From Hymenobacter daecheongensis DSM 21074 (GTDB lineage Bacteria; Bacteroidota; Bacteroidia; Cytophagales; Hymenobacteraceae): a DNA stretch of 64,000 bases. A program made the position numbers and the translations under genes. The stretch covers positions 186,001 to 250,000 of the forward strand of contig NZ_FQYN01000002.1 of the NCBI RefSeq assembly GCF_900141805.1, written 5' to 3'. The notes under the pieces are model-generated. The model did no database searches and had not been told where the DNA came from. It saw only the letters and a program-made list of their open reading frames with translations. This document shows positions 1 through 8,605 of this stretch, one piece after another. How positions within the stretch are numbered: the stretch's first letter is position 1; every line of letters begins with the position of its first letter.

Positions 1-119
1 GTTTCGGAGTTGGCCGATTCCTGCGCCGCGTTGATAGCGGCCTGAATGGCGCTGAGGCGGTCCTGGACGTATTGTTGGCAGGCGGTGTAGAGGGCGGGTT
101 TGATACTGTTCTTATCCAT
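1..119 (-). CDS. GreA/GreB-like small protein, N-terminal part (cut by window edge)
   Basis: The first 39 codons of a gene that runs off the window start. The product begins MDKNSIKPALYTACQQYVQD and continues as a charged, glutamine- and alanine-rich helix. This resembles the N-terminal coiled coil of a roughly 150-residue Bacteroidota family related to GreA/GreB, often mislabelled as 3-oxoacyl-ACP synthase. Family assignment rests on this short stretch only. The ATG lies inside the last codons of the upstream nuclease-like gene: the two reading frames overlap by 8 bases. Confidence 0.55.
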   Translation of the reverse strand, partial: MDKNSIKPALYTACQQYVQDRLSAIQAAINAAQESANSE

Positions 120-591
120 TCTTGGGAACTGGCGCTTGTAGTGTAGCAGCTACATTTGCAAATGAATATTCACGCAACAAAGGCATATTCTTCTGGCTAA
201 TGTTGAGGCCCCATTCAGGCTTTGATTTCATACCATCACCGTAATTCCTATCACGGAATAAAGCATTTTCATTTTCCCAGGCCCAAGATGGTATCAGATA
301 GCAGTCAGGCTCTTTGCCATGAGTTAGAATTACCACTGCAGCATACAGGTTACGACGAGACTCAAAACTCCACTTAGGGAAAAATATGTAGCCAGAATTA
401 CGGATTGACTTTACCTGAATGTCATAATAAGATTCGCCATTAACCCGAAGTACAAAGTCTATTCCTTTGTCATCGACTTCTGATGAATAAATATCGAACC
501 CATATAGCGCGCACTTCATTTTAACAAAATACTCAGCGAAGCGCCCTACTTGTAAAGGCTTTAAACGACTCCAGTCGTATTCATTGTTCAT
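112..591 (-). CDS. PD-(D/E)XK nuclease-like protein (DUF4365-like)
   Basis: A 159-residue protein with the layout of a small PD-(D/E)XK nuclease fold: Glu20 in the first helix (GRFAEYF), Asp45 in GIDFVL, then Gln59-Val-Lys61 (IQVKS) after a short strand. DUF4365-like proteins of this kind occur alone or in defence and mobile regions; their substrates are mostly unknown. The gene is visibly poorer in GC than its neighbours, which suggests recent acquisition. Its TAA stop lies within the first codons of the GreA-like gene. Activity as a nuclease is inferred from the motif pattern only. Confidence 0.6.
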   Translation of the reverse strand: MNNEYDWSRLKPLQVGRFAEYFVKMKCALYGFDIYSSEVDDKGIDFVLRVNGESYYDIQVKSIRNSGYIFFPKWSFESRRNLYAAVVILTHGKEPDCYLIPSWAWENENALFRDRNYGDGMKSKPEWGLNISQKNMPLLREYSFANVAATLQAPVPKNG

Positions 592-652
592 ACATCGTGT
601 GTTTGAAGATTTAGAATGGGGAAGTCATAGTTGAGGTTTCAAGATGCAGCTT

Positions 653-2146
653 TCAATCCACCCCCAACAGCCCATCGGCCACCGTCCTATCGTTGCTCAA
701 CCGCGGCACCTTGTTCTGCCCACCTAGCTTGCCCAGACTTTTCATGTAGCGCTGAAATGCCCCGGCGGGCAGGCTCGTCAGGCGCAAGGGGGCCAGAATA
801 GTACCGGTGAGCAAGTCGTCATAATATACATTGCGGCGGCGCAGACCGGCATCCAGGGCGGCGGCGAAGGCGGCGGTATCGTGGGGCGGGCGGGCGAATT
901 CTACCAACCACTCATGCTGGCTTGGCTCGTTGGGATCGGTGCTCACGTGGGGGGCCACGGTGAATTCCACTACTTCCACCTCCGGGAATTGGCTCATCGC
1001 CTCGCGCAGCGTCTGCTCCACCTCTTCGCCGATTACGTGCTCCCCGAAGGCCGACAAAAAGTGCTTGATGCGGCCCGATACCACCACGCGGTGCGGGGCC
1101 AGACTCACGAAGCGCACCGTGTCGCCGAGGCTGTAGGCCCACAGGCCGGCGTTGGAGCTGAGCACCAGGGCGTATTGCTTATCCAGTTCTACTTCGCCGA
1201 TGGTCAGGCGGGGCGCGTCGGGCTCGAAGAACTGTTCGGCGGGGATGAACTCGTAGAAGATACCCGCATTCAATAGCAGTAGCAGGCCGGGGCCGGCCGT
1301 GTCCTGGAAGGCCAAAAAGCCCTCGGAAGCCGGGAAAAGCTCGATGCTATCCACGGGCCGGCCGATGGTTTCGAACAGCTTGGCGCGGTAGGGCTCGAAG
1401 TTCACGCCGCCGTACACGAACAGGTCGAAGTGCGGGAAAATGTCCTTTACGGGCTTGCCGGTCAGCTGTACCAGCTTGTCGAAATACATCTGCACCCAGG
1501 GCGGAATGCCCGAAATCAGGGTCATATTCTCGGGCAGGGTTTCTTCCACAATGTGGTCGAGCTTGGTTTCCCAGTCCTCGATGCAGTTCGTGGTGTAGGT
1601 GGGCAGCTGGTTGCGCCGCAGATAGGCCGGCACATGATGGTTCACGATGCCCGACAGCCGCCCGGTATGGATACCACCCACCTGCTCCAGTTCCGGGGAG
1701 CCCGACAAAAACATCAGCTTGCCGTCCAGAAACCGGCTTTTGCCCGTGCGGTGTACGTAGTGCAGCAGCGCGTCGCGGGCCCCGTTGATGTGGTTTGGGA
1801 TGCTGTCCGCGGTGAGTGGAATATACTTGGCGCCGGAGGTGGTGCCCGAGGTTTTGGCCAGATACAGCGGCTTGCCGGGCCAAAGCACATCAGCCTCGCC
1901 GGCCTTCACGCGGTTGAAATACGGGGCCAGCGCCTCGTAGTCCCGCACCGGCACCAGGCGGGCGAAGTCGGCGGGCGTGCGAATATCCTGGAAGCTATGG
2001 TCGCGGCCGAAAGCGGTGGTGCGCCCCTTTTCGATCAGCTGGCGGAACACGCGCTGCTGGGTACCCACAGGGTCTTTTTGCCACTGCTGGTAGCGGTGGT
2101 GCACGTAGGCCGCCAGCGGCCGACTCAGAGCGGATTTCAGACCCAT
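653..2146 (-). CDS. GH3 auxin-responsive-promoter family protein (acyl-adenylate type)
   Basis: A 497-residue protein counted from the internal ATG at 2146 (MGLKSALSRP). The ATP-binding motif TSGTTSGAK is at residues 99-107. GH3 proteins belong to the adenylate-forming superfamily and, in plants, join amino acids to carboxylic acids; the bacterial substrate is unknown. The open frame extends 38 codons further upstream, but that stretch holds a good promoter -7 element and a degenerate intergenic repeat, so the later start is preferred. The gene is divergent from osmC. Confidence 0.85.
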   Translation of the reverse strand: MGLKSALSRPLAAYVHHRYQQWQKDPVGTQQRVFRQLIEKGRTTAFGRDHSFQDIRTPADFARLVPVRDYEALAPYFNRVKAGEADVLWPGKPLYLAKTSGTTSGAKYIPLTADSIPNHINGARDALLHYVHRTGKSRFLDGKLMFLSGSPELEQVGGIHTGRLSGIVNHHVPAYLRRNQLPTYTTNCIEDWETKLDHIVEETLPENMTLISGIPPWVQMYFDKLVQLTGKPVKDIFPHFDLFVYGGVNFEPYRAKLFETIGRPVDSIELFPASEGFLAFQDTAGPGLLLLLNAGIFYEFIPAEQFFEPDAPRLTIGEVELDKQYALVLSSNAGLWAYSLGDTVRFVSLAPHRVVVSGRIKHFLSAFGEHVIGEEVEQTLREAMSQFPEVEVVEFTVAPHVSTDPNEPSQHEWLVEFARPPHDTAAFAAALDAGLRRRNVYYDDLLTGTILAPLRLTSLPAGAFQRYMKSLGKLGGQNKVPRLSNDRTVADGLLGVD

Positions 2147-2313
2147 GCGGTGAAATGGTGAGATAGTGAAACGGTGAGTTTTCGCCACTGGTATCAAAAT
2201 CCAGTCTTTCAAAGGTAAGCTTACGCCCAAATTCACAACCGGCTGCTTCATTTCAGCCATTTACTCATTTGCGTCGTACCTAACTCACTATTTCACCATC
2301 TCACCATTTCACT
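2147..2313. repeat. Intergenic degenerate decamer repeat, two inverted arms
   Basis: Between the divergent gh3 and osmC genes, one arm (about 2150-2177) repeats GTGAAATGGTGAGATAGTGA-like units. The other arm (about 2284-2313) carries the complement, TTTCACCATCTCACCATTTC-like. The arms form an imperfect inverted repeat. Similar units occur at 10.4 and 45.2 kb. Confidence 0.75.
2210..2238 (-). promoter_or_regulatory. Candidate Bacteroidota promoter for the GH3 gene
   Basis: Minus strand: TTG at 2238-2236, an 18-nt spacer, then TACCTTTG at 2217-2210, an exact match to TAnnTTTG. It supports translation starting at 2146. The spacer is slightly shorter than the usual 19-21. Confidence 0.5.
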
Positions 2314-2314
2314 A

Positions 2315-2743
2315 ATGATCAACCAACGTGGCAATGCCGTCTGGAACGGCGATATCAAAGGCAGCGGCGAAATTTCGACCCAGAGCGGCACGGTAAAAGC
2401 GCCGTACTCCGTCGGGGCGCGGTTTCAAGGCGAAAAAGGCACCAACCCCGAAGAGCTGATTGGCGCGGCCCACGCGGGCTGCTATACCATGTTTCTTACC
2501 GGCCAGCTCACCAAGGCCGGCGCGCAGGTCAAGCAGATTCGCACCGAGTCGAAGGTGACGCTTGATACGTCGGGCGAGGTGCCGAAAGTGACCAAAATCA
2601 CGCTGACCACGGAAGGCGCAGTGGAAGGCATTACGCAGGAAGAGTTTCAGAAGCAGGCCGAAAACGCCAAGCAGCATTGCCCCATTTCGCAGCTGCTGAG
2701 CGCCGTGCCCGAAATGGTGCTGGCTTCCGCGACGCTGAAGTAG
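2315..2743 (+). CDS. osmC: OsmC family peroxiredoxin
   Basis: A 142-residue cytoplasmic thiol peroxidase that reduces organic hydroperoxides. Both redox cysteines are present: Cys56 in HAGCYTM and Cys122 in QHCPIS, and the domain is full length. The ATG follows the decamer repeat directly. A strong hairpin lies just after the stop. The OsmC/Ohr superfamily is clear; OsmC rather than Ohr is chosen from the LIGAAHAGC context. Confidence 0.9.
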   Translation: MINQRGNAVWNGDIKGSGEISTQSGTVKAPYSVGARFQGEKGTNPEELIGAAHAGCYTMFLTGQLTKAGAQVKQIRTESKVTLDTSGEVPKVTKITLTTEGAVEGITQEEFQKQAENAKQHCPISQLLSAVPEMVLASATLK

Positions 2744-2771
2744 TTTAGCTGGCCGTCCTGCTGAGCGAAGT

Positions 2772-2821
2772 CGAAGCAGCTCTACCGCAACAGTAATTAC
2801 CATTGCGGTAGAGCTGCTTCG
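2772..2821. terminator. Palindromic repeat acting as osmC terminator
   Basis: A perfect 19-bp stem (2772-2790 with 2803-2821) around a 12-nt loop, with weaker outer arms (GTCCTGCTGAGC at 2755 and GCTCAGCATGAC at 2826). The CTGAGC..GCTCAG outer arms resemble those of the larger palindromes at 3.4 and 52.1 kb. It probably serves as the terminator of osmC. Confidence 0.7.
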
Positions 2822-2930
2822 GCAAGCTCAGCATGACGGTCTTTTGTGCTCTGAGTACCACCCAGAAAACCGGCAGCGCCCGAAGCGTTGCCGGTTTTTC
2901 GTTTACTTTGTTGTCAGACTACTTCTTTCT

Positions 2931-3431
2931 ATGCCCCGCGCCACCACCACGACCCGCATCCGTCTGCGGCCCGCCGATACGTCCAAAGTCCCTTTCTGGG
3001 GCCAGTTGCTCATCGGCGGCCTCTGGATTGCCTACACGCTGTTTCTGATCAACTCCAACGAAGGCGTGCAGGACTACCACTTTCTGCACTACGTGTTTCT
3101 GGTGTTCAGCCTGGTGTATGTAGGGTATGTGCTGGTGCACAATGCGCCGGTTTTCGGCACCCAGAGCTACCTGGAATTTACGCCCGGCTACATCGTGCAC
3201 AAAAGCGGGCTGTTCCGGGCCAAGCAGGTTTTCGCCGCCGAAAACATTGAAGCCATTGATCTGGCGCCCATGCAGCTGCGCATCCGCCTGCGCTCCAACG
3301 ACCTGTACACGCTGAGTCTGCGCGAAGTGAAAGGCCCCAAGCGCCGGGAACGATTTAAAGCTGAAATCCGGCAGTTTGCGGCCCAGTACAAGATTGAGCT
3401 GCGCGAAACCGCCCCGGCCCCGCGGGTATAG
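2931..3431 (+). CDS. Two-helix membrane protein of unknown function
   Basis: A 166-residue protein with two membrane helices near residues 24-40 and 51-69, followed by a C-terminal soluble part rich in strands (YLEFTPGYIVHKSGLF). That part resembles a bacterial PH-like domain fold, but this is only an impression. ATG at 2931 (MPRATTTTRI) is preferred; the frame is open 29 codons further upstream, through the osmC terminator region. It is followed by a large palindrome and converges on dnaA. Confidence 0.6.
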   Translation: MPRATTTTRIRLRPADTSKVPFWGQLLIGGLWIAYTLFLINSNEGVQDYHFLHYVFLVFSLVYVGYVLVHNAPVFGTQSYLEFTPGYIVHKSGLFRAKQVFAAENIEAIDLAPMQLRIRLRSNDLYTLSLREVKGPKRRERFKAEIRQFAAQYKIELRETAPAPRV

Positions 3432-3445
3432 TTTTTTATCTACCG

Positions 3446-3606
3446 CCTGTCATCCTGAGCAAAGCGAAGGACCTCCCTCGTCGCTCATGTGAAGCTCCTT
3501 TCAATGCACAAAGCCCTTTGCCGCACGAACGGTAAAGGGCTTTGCTCGTTGAATGAGGCTTTGGATAGACGAAGAGGAAGGTCCTTCGCAGGCTCAGGAT
3601 GACAGG
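3446..3606. repeat. Nested palindromic element, family B (copy 1)
   Basis: The outer arms are CCTGTCATCCTGAGC and its complement GCTCAGGATGACAGG, continued inwards by GAAGGACCT/AGGTCCTTC. The centre is a separate hairpin, AAAGCCCTTTGCCG (3510-3523) with CGGTAAAGGGCTTT (3530-3543). It lies 14 nt after one stop codon and 5 nt before the stop of the convergent dnaA, so it probably terminates both. A second copy is at 52063-52221. Confidence 0.85.
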
Positions 3607-3611
3607 TGCCT

Positions 3612-5111
3612 TTACTTCCCCGCAAACTTCTTGCGCAGCTCCTGGATCGTGCTTTTAAACGTCTTGTCGGAGTCAATCAGGTCCGAAACCGTCTGCACGG
3701 AGTGGATAACGGTGCTATGGTCGCGGCCTCCGAAGTTGTGGCCGATGCTCTTGAGAGAGTGGCTGGTGTGCTCCTTGGCAAAGTACATAGCCACCTGCCG
3801 GGCCGTCACCACCTCTTTTTTGCGGGTTTTGGCCTTCATCAAATCCACCGGAATGCTGAAGTATTCGGCCACGGTTTTCTGAATGAAGTCCAGGTTCACT
3901 TCGGCCTCCACTTCCTCAATGATGTGGCGCAGGGCCTGCTTGGCCATTTCCAGGTCAATTTCGCGGCGGTTGAGGCTTGATTGGGCCACCAGCGAAATCA
4001 GCACGCCTTCCAGCTCGCGCACGTTGGTGTTCACGGAATGGGCCAGATACTCCACCACCTGCGGCGGAATATCGATGCCGTCCTGCTGCATCTTGTTCTG
4101 GATGATGGCCATGCGCGTCTCGAAGTCCGGGCTCTGCAAATCGGCGGTGAGGCCCCATTTGAAGCGGGAGAGCAGGCGGTCTTCCAGGCCGTTCAGGTCG
4201 CGGGGCGGCCTATCGGAGGTCATGATGATCTGGCGGCCGGCCTGGTGCAGGTGGTTGAAAATGTGGAAGAACATTTCCTGGGTCTTGTCCTTGCCCGACA
4301 AAAACTGCACGTCGTCCAGAATCAGAATATCGACCAGCAGGTAGAAATTGGCGAAATCCTGCACCGCGTTGGAGCGCAGGCTTTCAATAAACTGATTGGT
4401 AAACTTCTCCGCCGACACGTAGAGCACGAATTTGTCGTCGGAGGTGGCCTTGATATGGTTGCCGATGGCCTGCACCAAGTGAGTTTTGCCCAAACCCACG
4501 CCCCCGTAAATCATCAGCGGGTTGAAGCTGGTGGTGCCAGGCTTGTTGGCCACGGCCATGCCGGCCGAGCGGGCCAGGCGGTTGCAGTCGCCCTCAATGT
4601 AGTTCTCGAAGGAATACGTGTGGTTGAGCTGCGACTTGAGGTAATTGCGGTCGATGGCCTTGGAGGCCTCGAAGGGGTTGCGCAGGGTGGCAGCCTTATC
4701 GGGGCTGAGGGGCGCGGCGGCGGCGGCTGCCACGTTGCGGGCCGAGGCCGTCATGGCGCTGGCGGCCATGGCGTTATCCTGCTGCAGCGGCGTGGGGTAA
4801 GCCGCCTTGCGGGCCGTGGGAATATTCACGGTGCGCGGTTTGTTCTGCCCGTTGCCCTGATCTACTACAATAGAATATTCCAGCCGCCCCTCGTGGCCCA
4901 GCTCCTGGTAAATACTTTTTTTCAGGACGTCCACATAATGCTCTTCCAGCCACTCATAAAAAAACTGGCTGGGCACCTGAATGATGAGCACGTTATTGTG
5001 CAGCTGCACCGGCACGATGGGCTCGAACCAGGTGCGGTAGCTCTGCTCACCAATATTTGCCTTGATGACGCGAAGACAGTTGGCCCATACAGTTCGGCAA
5101 TCCTTCAGCAT
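3612..5111 (-). CDS. dnaA: Chromosomal replication initiator protein DnaA
   Basis: The 499-residue initiator that binds DnaA boxes and opens the origin. Domain I is at residues 1-80 and a low-complexity alanine-rich linker at about 100-145. The AAA+ core has Walker A GGVGLGKT at 203-210 and Walker B ILILDDVQF. The C-terminal DNA-binding domain carries the GRDHSTV signature. The start is ATG at 5111 (MLKDCRTVWA); an upstream TTG is in frame but unnecessary. One DnaA-box-like site, TGTGGAAAA at 5209-5217, differs from TGTGGATAA by one base, far too little to call an origin here. dnaN is not adjacent. Confidence 0.97.
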   Translation of the reverse strand: MLKDCRTVWANCLRVIKANIGEQSYRTWFEPIVPVQLHNNVLIIQVPSQFFYEWLEEHYVDVLKKSIYQELGHEGRLEYSIVVDQGNGQNKPRTVNIPTARKAAYPTPLQQDNAMAASAMTASARNVAAAAAAPLSPDKAATLRNPFEASKAIDRNYLKSQLNHTYSFENYIEGDCNRLARSAGMAVANKPGTTSFNPLMIYGGVGLGKTHLVQAIGNHIKATSDDKFVLYVSAEKFTNQFIESLRSNAVQDFANFYLLVDILILDDVQFLSGKDKTQEMFFHIFNHLHQAGRQIIMTSDRPPRDLNGLEDRLLSRFKWGLTADLQSPDFETRMAIIQNKMQQDGIDIPPQVVEYLAHSVNTNVRELEGVLISLVAQSSLNRREIDLEMAKQALRHIIEEVEAEVNLDFIQKTVAEYFSIPVDLMKAKTRKKEVVTARQVAMYFAKEHTSHSLKSIGHNFGGRDHSTVIHSVQTVSDLIDSDKTFKSTIQELRKKFAGK

Positions 5112-5254
5112 CAATCAGTTAGAACAAAAGCAACAAGTGCGAGGCGTGGACAGAAAGGAGCAGGCACGACTCGGGGAAAAGCCGTTTTTTTTCAGGGGGA
5201 GACAAAAATGTGGAAAAGTGCGGAGACAAAAAAACCCGTCTTTCCTTGCTTTTG

Positions 5255-6181
5255 TCAGGCCGTATGCACGGGCAGTACAGCGGCGCTGGCTACGGCCGGC
5301 CGGCGCTGGCCGGGCTCGAAAACATAGTCGAGACGGCCGAGGTTGATGCCCGACCAGCCCACCTGGTTGATGAGCGTGCGGTGGCCGGCGGGGCCATCAA
5401 TCGGCTCGGGCTCCTTCATAAAGGTGTGGGTGTGCCCGCCCAGAATCAGGTCGATGCCGCCGACCTGCGCCGCCAGCTTGCGGTCGTCGATTTTGGCGCT
5501 TTCGTACTTGTAGCCCAGGTGCGAGAGGCAAATCACCATATCGCAGCGCTCGGGGCCGCGCAGCTGCTTCACCATGGCCTGGGCCGTGGCTACGGGGTCG
5601 AGGTACTTGGTGGCCCCAAAGTTCTTATCGGAAACCAGCCCGGCCAGCTCGATGCCCATGCCGAACACGCCAATGCGGCGGCCGGCTTTCTCAAACACTT
5701 TGTAGGGCTTGAAGGCGCCGGCCAGCGGGGTCTGCGAAAAGTCGTAGTTGGCCGTCAGAAACGGGAACGAGGCGTGGGGCAGCTGCTTCTGCAGGCCTTC
5801 GAGGCCGTTGTCGAAGTCGTGGTTGCCGAGCGTGCAGGCATCGTAGCGCATCTGCGACATGAGCTTGAACTCCAGCTCGCCGCCGAAAAAGTTGAAGTAC
5901 GGCGTGCCCTGAAACACGTCGCCGGCATCGAGCAGCAGCACGTGGGGCTCCTGCTGCCGCACCTGCTCGATGAGCGTGGCGCGGCGGGCCATGCCGCCCA
6001 TATTGGCCCACTCGCCGCCGTTGTCGGGGAAGGGCTCGATGCGGGAGTGCATGTCGTTGGTGTGCAGAATAACGAGGCGCGCGGGTTTCGCGTCGCGGGC
6101 CAGGGCCGGCACGCTCAGGCCCATCAGACTCAGGCCGGCGGCCCCGAGGGAAGTATGCTTAAGAAAGTCGCGACGGTTCAT
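5255..6181 (-). CDS. Tat-exported metallophosphatase, 5'-nucleotidase N-terminal half
   Basis: A 308-residue calcineurin-like phosphoesterase. It starts with a twin-arginine signal (MNRRDFLKHTSLGAAGLSLM). The metal ligands are in TNDMH (Asp43, His45), DAGDVFQG (Asp85), GNHDFDNG (Asn120, His121) and GGHTHTF. This is the catalytic half of a UshA-type 5'-nucleotidase. The substrate-binding C-terminal half is the separate lipoprotein gene immediately upstream in the same direction, so the two probably act together in the periplasm on nucleotides or related phosphates. Confidence 0.9.
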   Translation of the reverse strand: MNRRDFLKHTSLGAAGLSLMGLSVPALARDAKPARLVILHTNDMHSRIEPFPDNGGEWANMGGMARRATLIEQVRQQEPHVLLLDAGDVFQGTPYFNFFGGELEFKLMSQMRYDACTLGNHDFDNGLEGLQKQLPHASFPFLTANYDFSQTPLAGAFKPYKVFEKAGRRIGVFGMGIELAGLVSDKNFGATKYLDPVATAQAMVKQLRGPERCDMVICLSHLGYKYESAKIDDRKLAAQVGGIDLILGGHTHTFMKEPEPIDGPAGHRTLINQVGWSGINLGRLDYVFEPGQRRPAVASAAVLPVHTA

Positions 6182-6315
6182 GTGTTTAATGTGCTAATGG
6201 GGTAATGTGGGTAATGTGCTAATGTGAGAATGTGGGTAAATGTGAGGTATTTGGTTAATGCGGGAATTGAATCATTGAGCCATCGGCACATTATCACATT
6301 ACCCACATTTCCACA
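6182..6315. repeat. Intergenic decamer repeat (AATGTGCTAATG type), inverted arms
   Basis: At 6184-6255 the units GCTAATGGGG, TAATGTGGG, TAATGTGCTAATGTG follow each other. At 6285-6315 comes the complement (CACATTATCACATTACCCAC). Nothing else is seen in this gap between the two 5'-nucleotidase halves. Confidence 0.7.
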
Positions 6316-7074
6316 TTAAAACTTAACCCGTCCTTCCACTTTGGCTTCCACGGGCTTGCCCTGTTTGGTGAGGGTGCGGATGTGGTCGGCAATGGCGTTG
6401 CGCAACAGAATGCCAGTGCCGCGGGGCTTGAGGGCTTTGAAAAACACCATCTGGTCGCCGCCGCCGGCCAGGTAGTCGGAAATGGCGATGGTGTATGTTT
6501 TGGCCGGGTCGAAGGGCTTGCCGCCAATGAGAATGCTGGTCGGCTTGCCATCGGCTCCCACGGTATAGGTCACGTTCGACAGCGCCATTTTGATGCGGGC
6601 GGCGTAGTCGAACAGCTGCTGGACCACGGGGCCGGGGACTTCGAGCACCACCAGCTCATTTTCAAACGGCATCAGCTCAAACACCGAGCCCAGCGTGATG
6701 GTGCCCGCGGGCAGGCCGGCGCGCAGGCCGCCGTTGGTCATCACGCCCATATCCACGGGCTGGCCCAGGGCCTGGCTGGCGCGGGTGCGCTGCAGGTCGG
6801 CCACGAAATTGGCCAGCGGCGACTCGCCGGAATTTTTGATGATGGCGGCCGGAGCCGTGCCCAGCACCTCGTTCATCTGCTCGGTCACCTTCTGGTGGTA
6901 GGGCGCAATGGTGGCGGCGGCTTTGGGGTCGTCGGGCAGGGCTTTGCCCACGGGCTGCGCGGTGGTGGGGGCCAGCTGGGGCTTGGCTACGTAGCCGGCC
7001 CGCTGGCAGGCGGGGGCCAGGGCCACAGTGGCCAGCAAACTCAGGGCCGCGAGGCGGGAACGGAAAAACGTCAT
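6316..7074 (-). CDS. 5'-nucleotidase C-terminal domain lipoprotein
   Basis: A 252-residue lipoprotein from the internal ATG at 7074 (MTFFRSRLAALSLL). The lipobox is LAPAC, with the cysteine acylated. The rest is a 5_nucleotid_C domain: NFVADLQRTRASQ, a MTNGGLRAGLPAGTITLGSV-type core (the canonical N-G-G/R-x-x-L region) and a PFDPAKTYTIAISDYLAGGG segment that ends in the substrate site. It has no phosphatase half of its own; the neighbouring Tat protein supplies it. The gene is first in this two-gene unit. Confidence 0.88.
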   Translation of the reverse strand: MTFFRSRLAALSLLATVALAPACQRAGYVAKPQLAPTTAQPVGKALPDDPKAAATIAPYHQKVTEQMNEVLGTAPAAIIKNSGESPLANFVADLQRTRASQALGQPVDMGVMTNGGLRAGLPAGTITLGSVFELMPFENELVVLEVPGPVVQQLFDYAARIKMALSNVTYTVGADGKPTSILIGGKPFDPAKTYTIAISDYLAGGGDQMVFFKALKPRGTGILLRNAIADHIRTLTKQGKPVEAKVEGRVKF

Positions 7075-7203
7075 GAGCACGGAACAGAAAATCAGAGAAA
7101 AAGCAGCCAGCAAAGGCAGGTTCGGCGCGCCGCTGCTGTTATACTACCCGAGTCATAAAGCCTTTGTCAGCTATAACAACTGGCTGCTACGGCTTACCGG
7201 CGG

Positions 7204-8427
7204 CTAGTTACCAAACGTGTAACCTCCCATCAGCGAGACACCCCGCATACCGGAAAACGACCGGCGAGCCTGAGAAGTATTATCGAACATATCAGCCCGT
7301 ACCTCAACGAAGACACTGTGGCGTTGGTGCAAGGCGAAAGCTAGCCCGCCGCCGGCCATCACGCCAAAGCCATAGCTGCGAATAGGCACTTCGCGAGTGT
7401 AGGTAGTTTTGTTGACCGAATTGTAATCGGAGCGGGTAGCGTTGCTGTTGAAATTGAGCACTGCTACTGGGCCGCCTTGGATGTAGGGCTGCACCGTCCG
7501 GTTGAGGAATGTGTAGCGCAGCATGAGCGGCAGCCGGACCGAAGTCAGTTCGAGGTGAATAGTACGCGGTACGGTAGTACCTGCAAAGAAACCCATACCC
7601 TTACCATTGTACGCCTTATCATAAACCTGCTGTAGAAACATGGCTTGAAATAATAGGCTAAGCTTGGGGCTGAATCCGCCGGGCAAGATCTGCACTGCTG
7701 CTCCAAACGTAGGCCGCGTAGAGGAAAGCGCTACATTTTCTTCTGCATCATCAAGGGCCAGAACGGCTGACTGATACACACCAGCCATCACCGAATAGCG
7801 CAGGCGCGAAGCCGGCTTGGTAACGGCATACTGGGCCGTGCCCTTGCATTGGTTGTAGGCTTGGCCCACCTTAGCCAGTTCCGACTGTACCAACGACACC
7901 TTGGGCAGCATGACCTGCGCGGCGGGGCAGTCGGCCATGCGGCTCCAGAGCACGTTGCGGTAGAAGTACTGCCGCTGCCGGCTAGAAGTCTGCAAGCGGG
8001 TGTATTTGTCGAAAGTGTTGATGGTTGTATCACGCTGCACCAGGGCCTGCAAGGGCTCAGCGCCTTTGCGGGCATAGAAGAATTCCTTGTCGTCGGTATC
8101 GGTGTAGCGGAAAATGCTCAGGCCGCCCTGCACGATGATCTGCATAAACACCTTCGTGGGCACTTTGCCCGGCAGCTCCGTGGACAGATACTGCTGGCCG
8201 CCGCTGACGCCGTAACCGCGCAGCTGGTCGGGGGTGTATTCGGTGGTAGCGGCTGAGGCGGTGCTTCGGAACTGGCAAACGCGGGTATTGCGGGTGTTGC
8301 CACGGTAGTCTACTTGGCCGCGCAGCGTGTCGCCGGTAAGGGTTAGGGCGTAGCCCGGCCGAAAATCAGATTGTGCTCTGGCGTGTAAGGCGACGAACAG
8401 CAGCAGCAGGAGTAAACCTTGTTTCAT
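7204..8427 (-). CDS. Outer-membrane beta-barrel protein
   Basis: A 407-residue secreted protein with a clear signal peptide (MKQGLLLLLLFVALHARAQ). The middle part is unassigned. The C-terminal half (from about residue 215) has alternating strands typical of the PorT-like outer-membrane barrel family: SVMAGVYQS, LSLLFQAMFLQQ, VRLPLMLRYTFL, QPYIQGGPVAVLN and a terminal SLMGGYTFGN. Function is unknown. It is divergent from mutA. Confidence 0.75.
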   Translation of the reverse strand: MKQGLLLLLLFVALHARAQSDFRPGYALTLTGDTLRGQVDYRGNTRNTRVCQFRSTASAATTEYTPDQLRGYGVSGGQQYLSTELPGKVPTKVFMQIIVQGGLSIFRYTDTDDKEFFYARKGAEPLQALVQRDTTINTFDKYTRLQTSSRQRQYFYRNVLWSRMADCPAAQVMLPKVSLVQSELAKVGQAYNQCKGTAQYAVTKPASRLRYSVMAGVYQSAVLALDDAEENVALSSTRPTFGAAVQILPGGFSPKLSLLFQAMFLQQVYDKAYNGKGMGFFAGTTVPRTIHLELTSVRLPLMLRYTFLNRTVQPYIQGGPVAVLNFNSNATRSDYNSVNKTTYTREVPIRSYGFGVMAGGGLAFALHQRHSVFVEVRADMFDNTSQARRSFSGMRGVSLMGGYTFGN

Positions 8428-8605
8428 TGGAAAAGAAAATAGGAGAGAACGAGAAATTGCAGCGTTGATTTATAAAACCAGCCGACAAAGCTACGCGAAA
8501 CTTTGCCCGCGCCAACTGCCGGCGGCCTGGCGGCGTTATGGGCCCAATGCGGTATCTTTAGCCCCTCATTACCCCTCGTATCTTCAGGCTCCCACCCCTC
8601 TCCTT

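Noticed and set aside
5112..5254. Replication origin next to dnaA
   Set aside because: Only one DnaA-box-like word (TGTGGAAAA, one mismatch) and no AT-rich unwinding region; dnaN is not adjacent.
3981..5327. 448-residue open frame on the plus strand
   Set aside because: Antisense to dnaA, whose motifs are complete.
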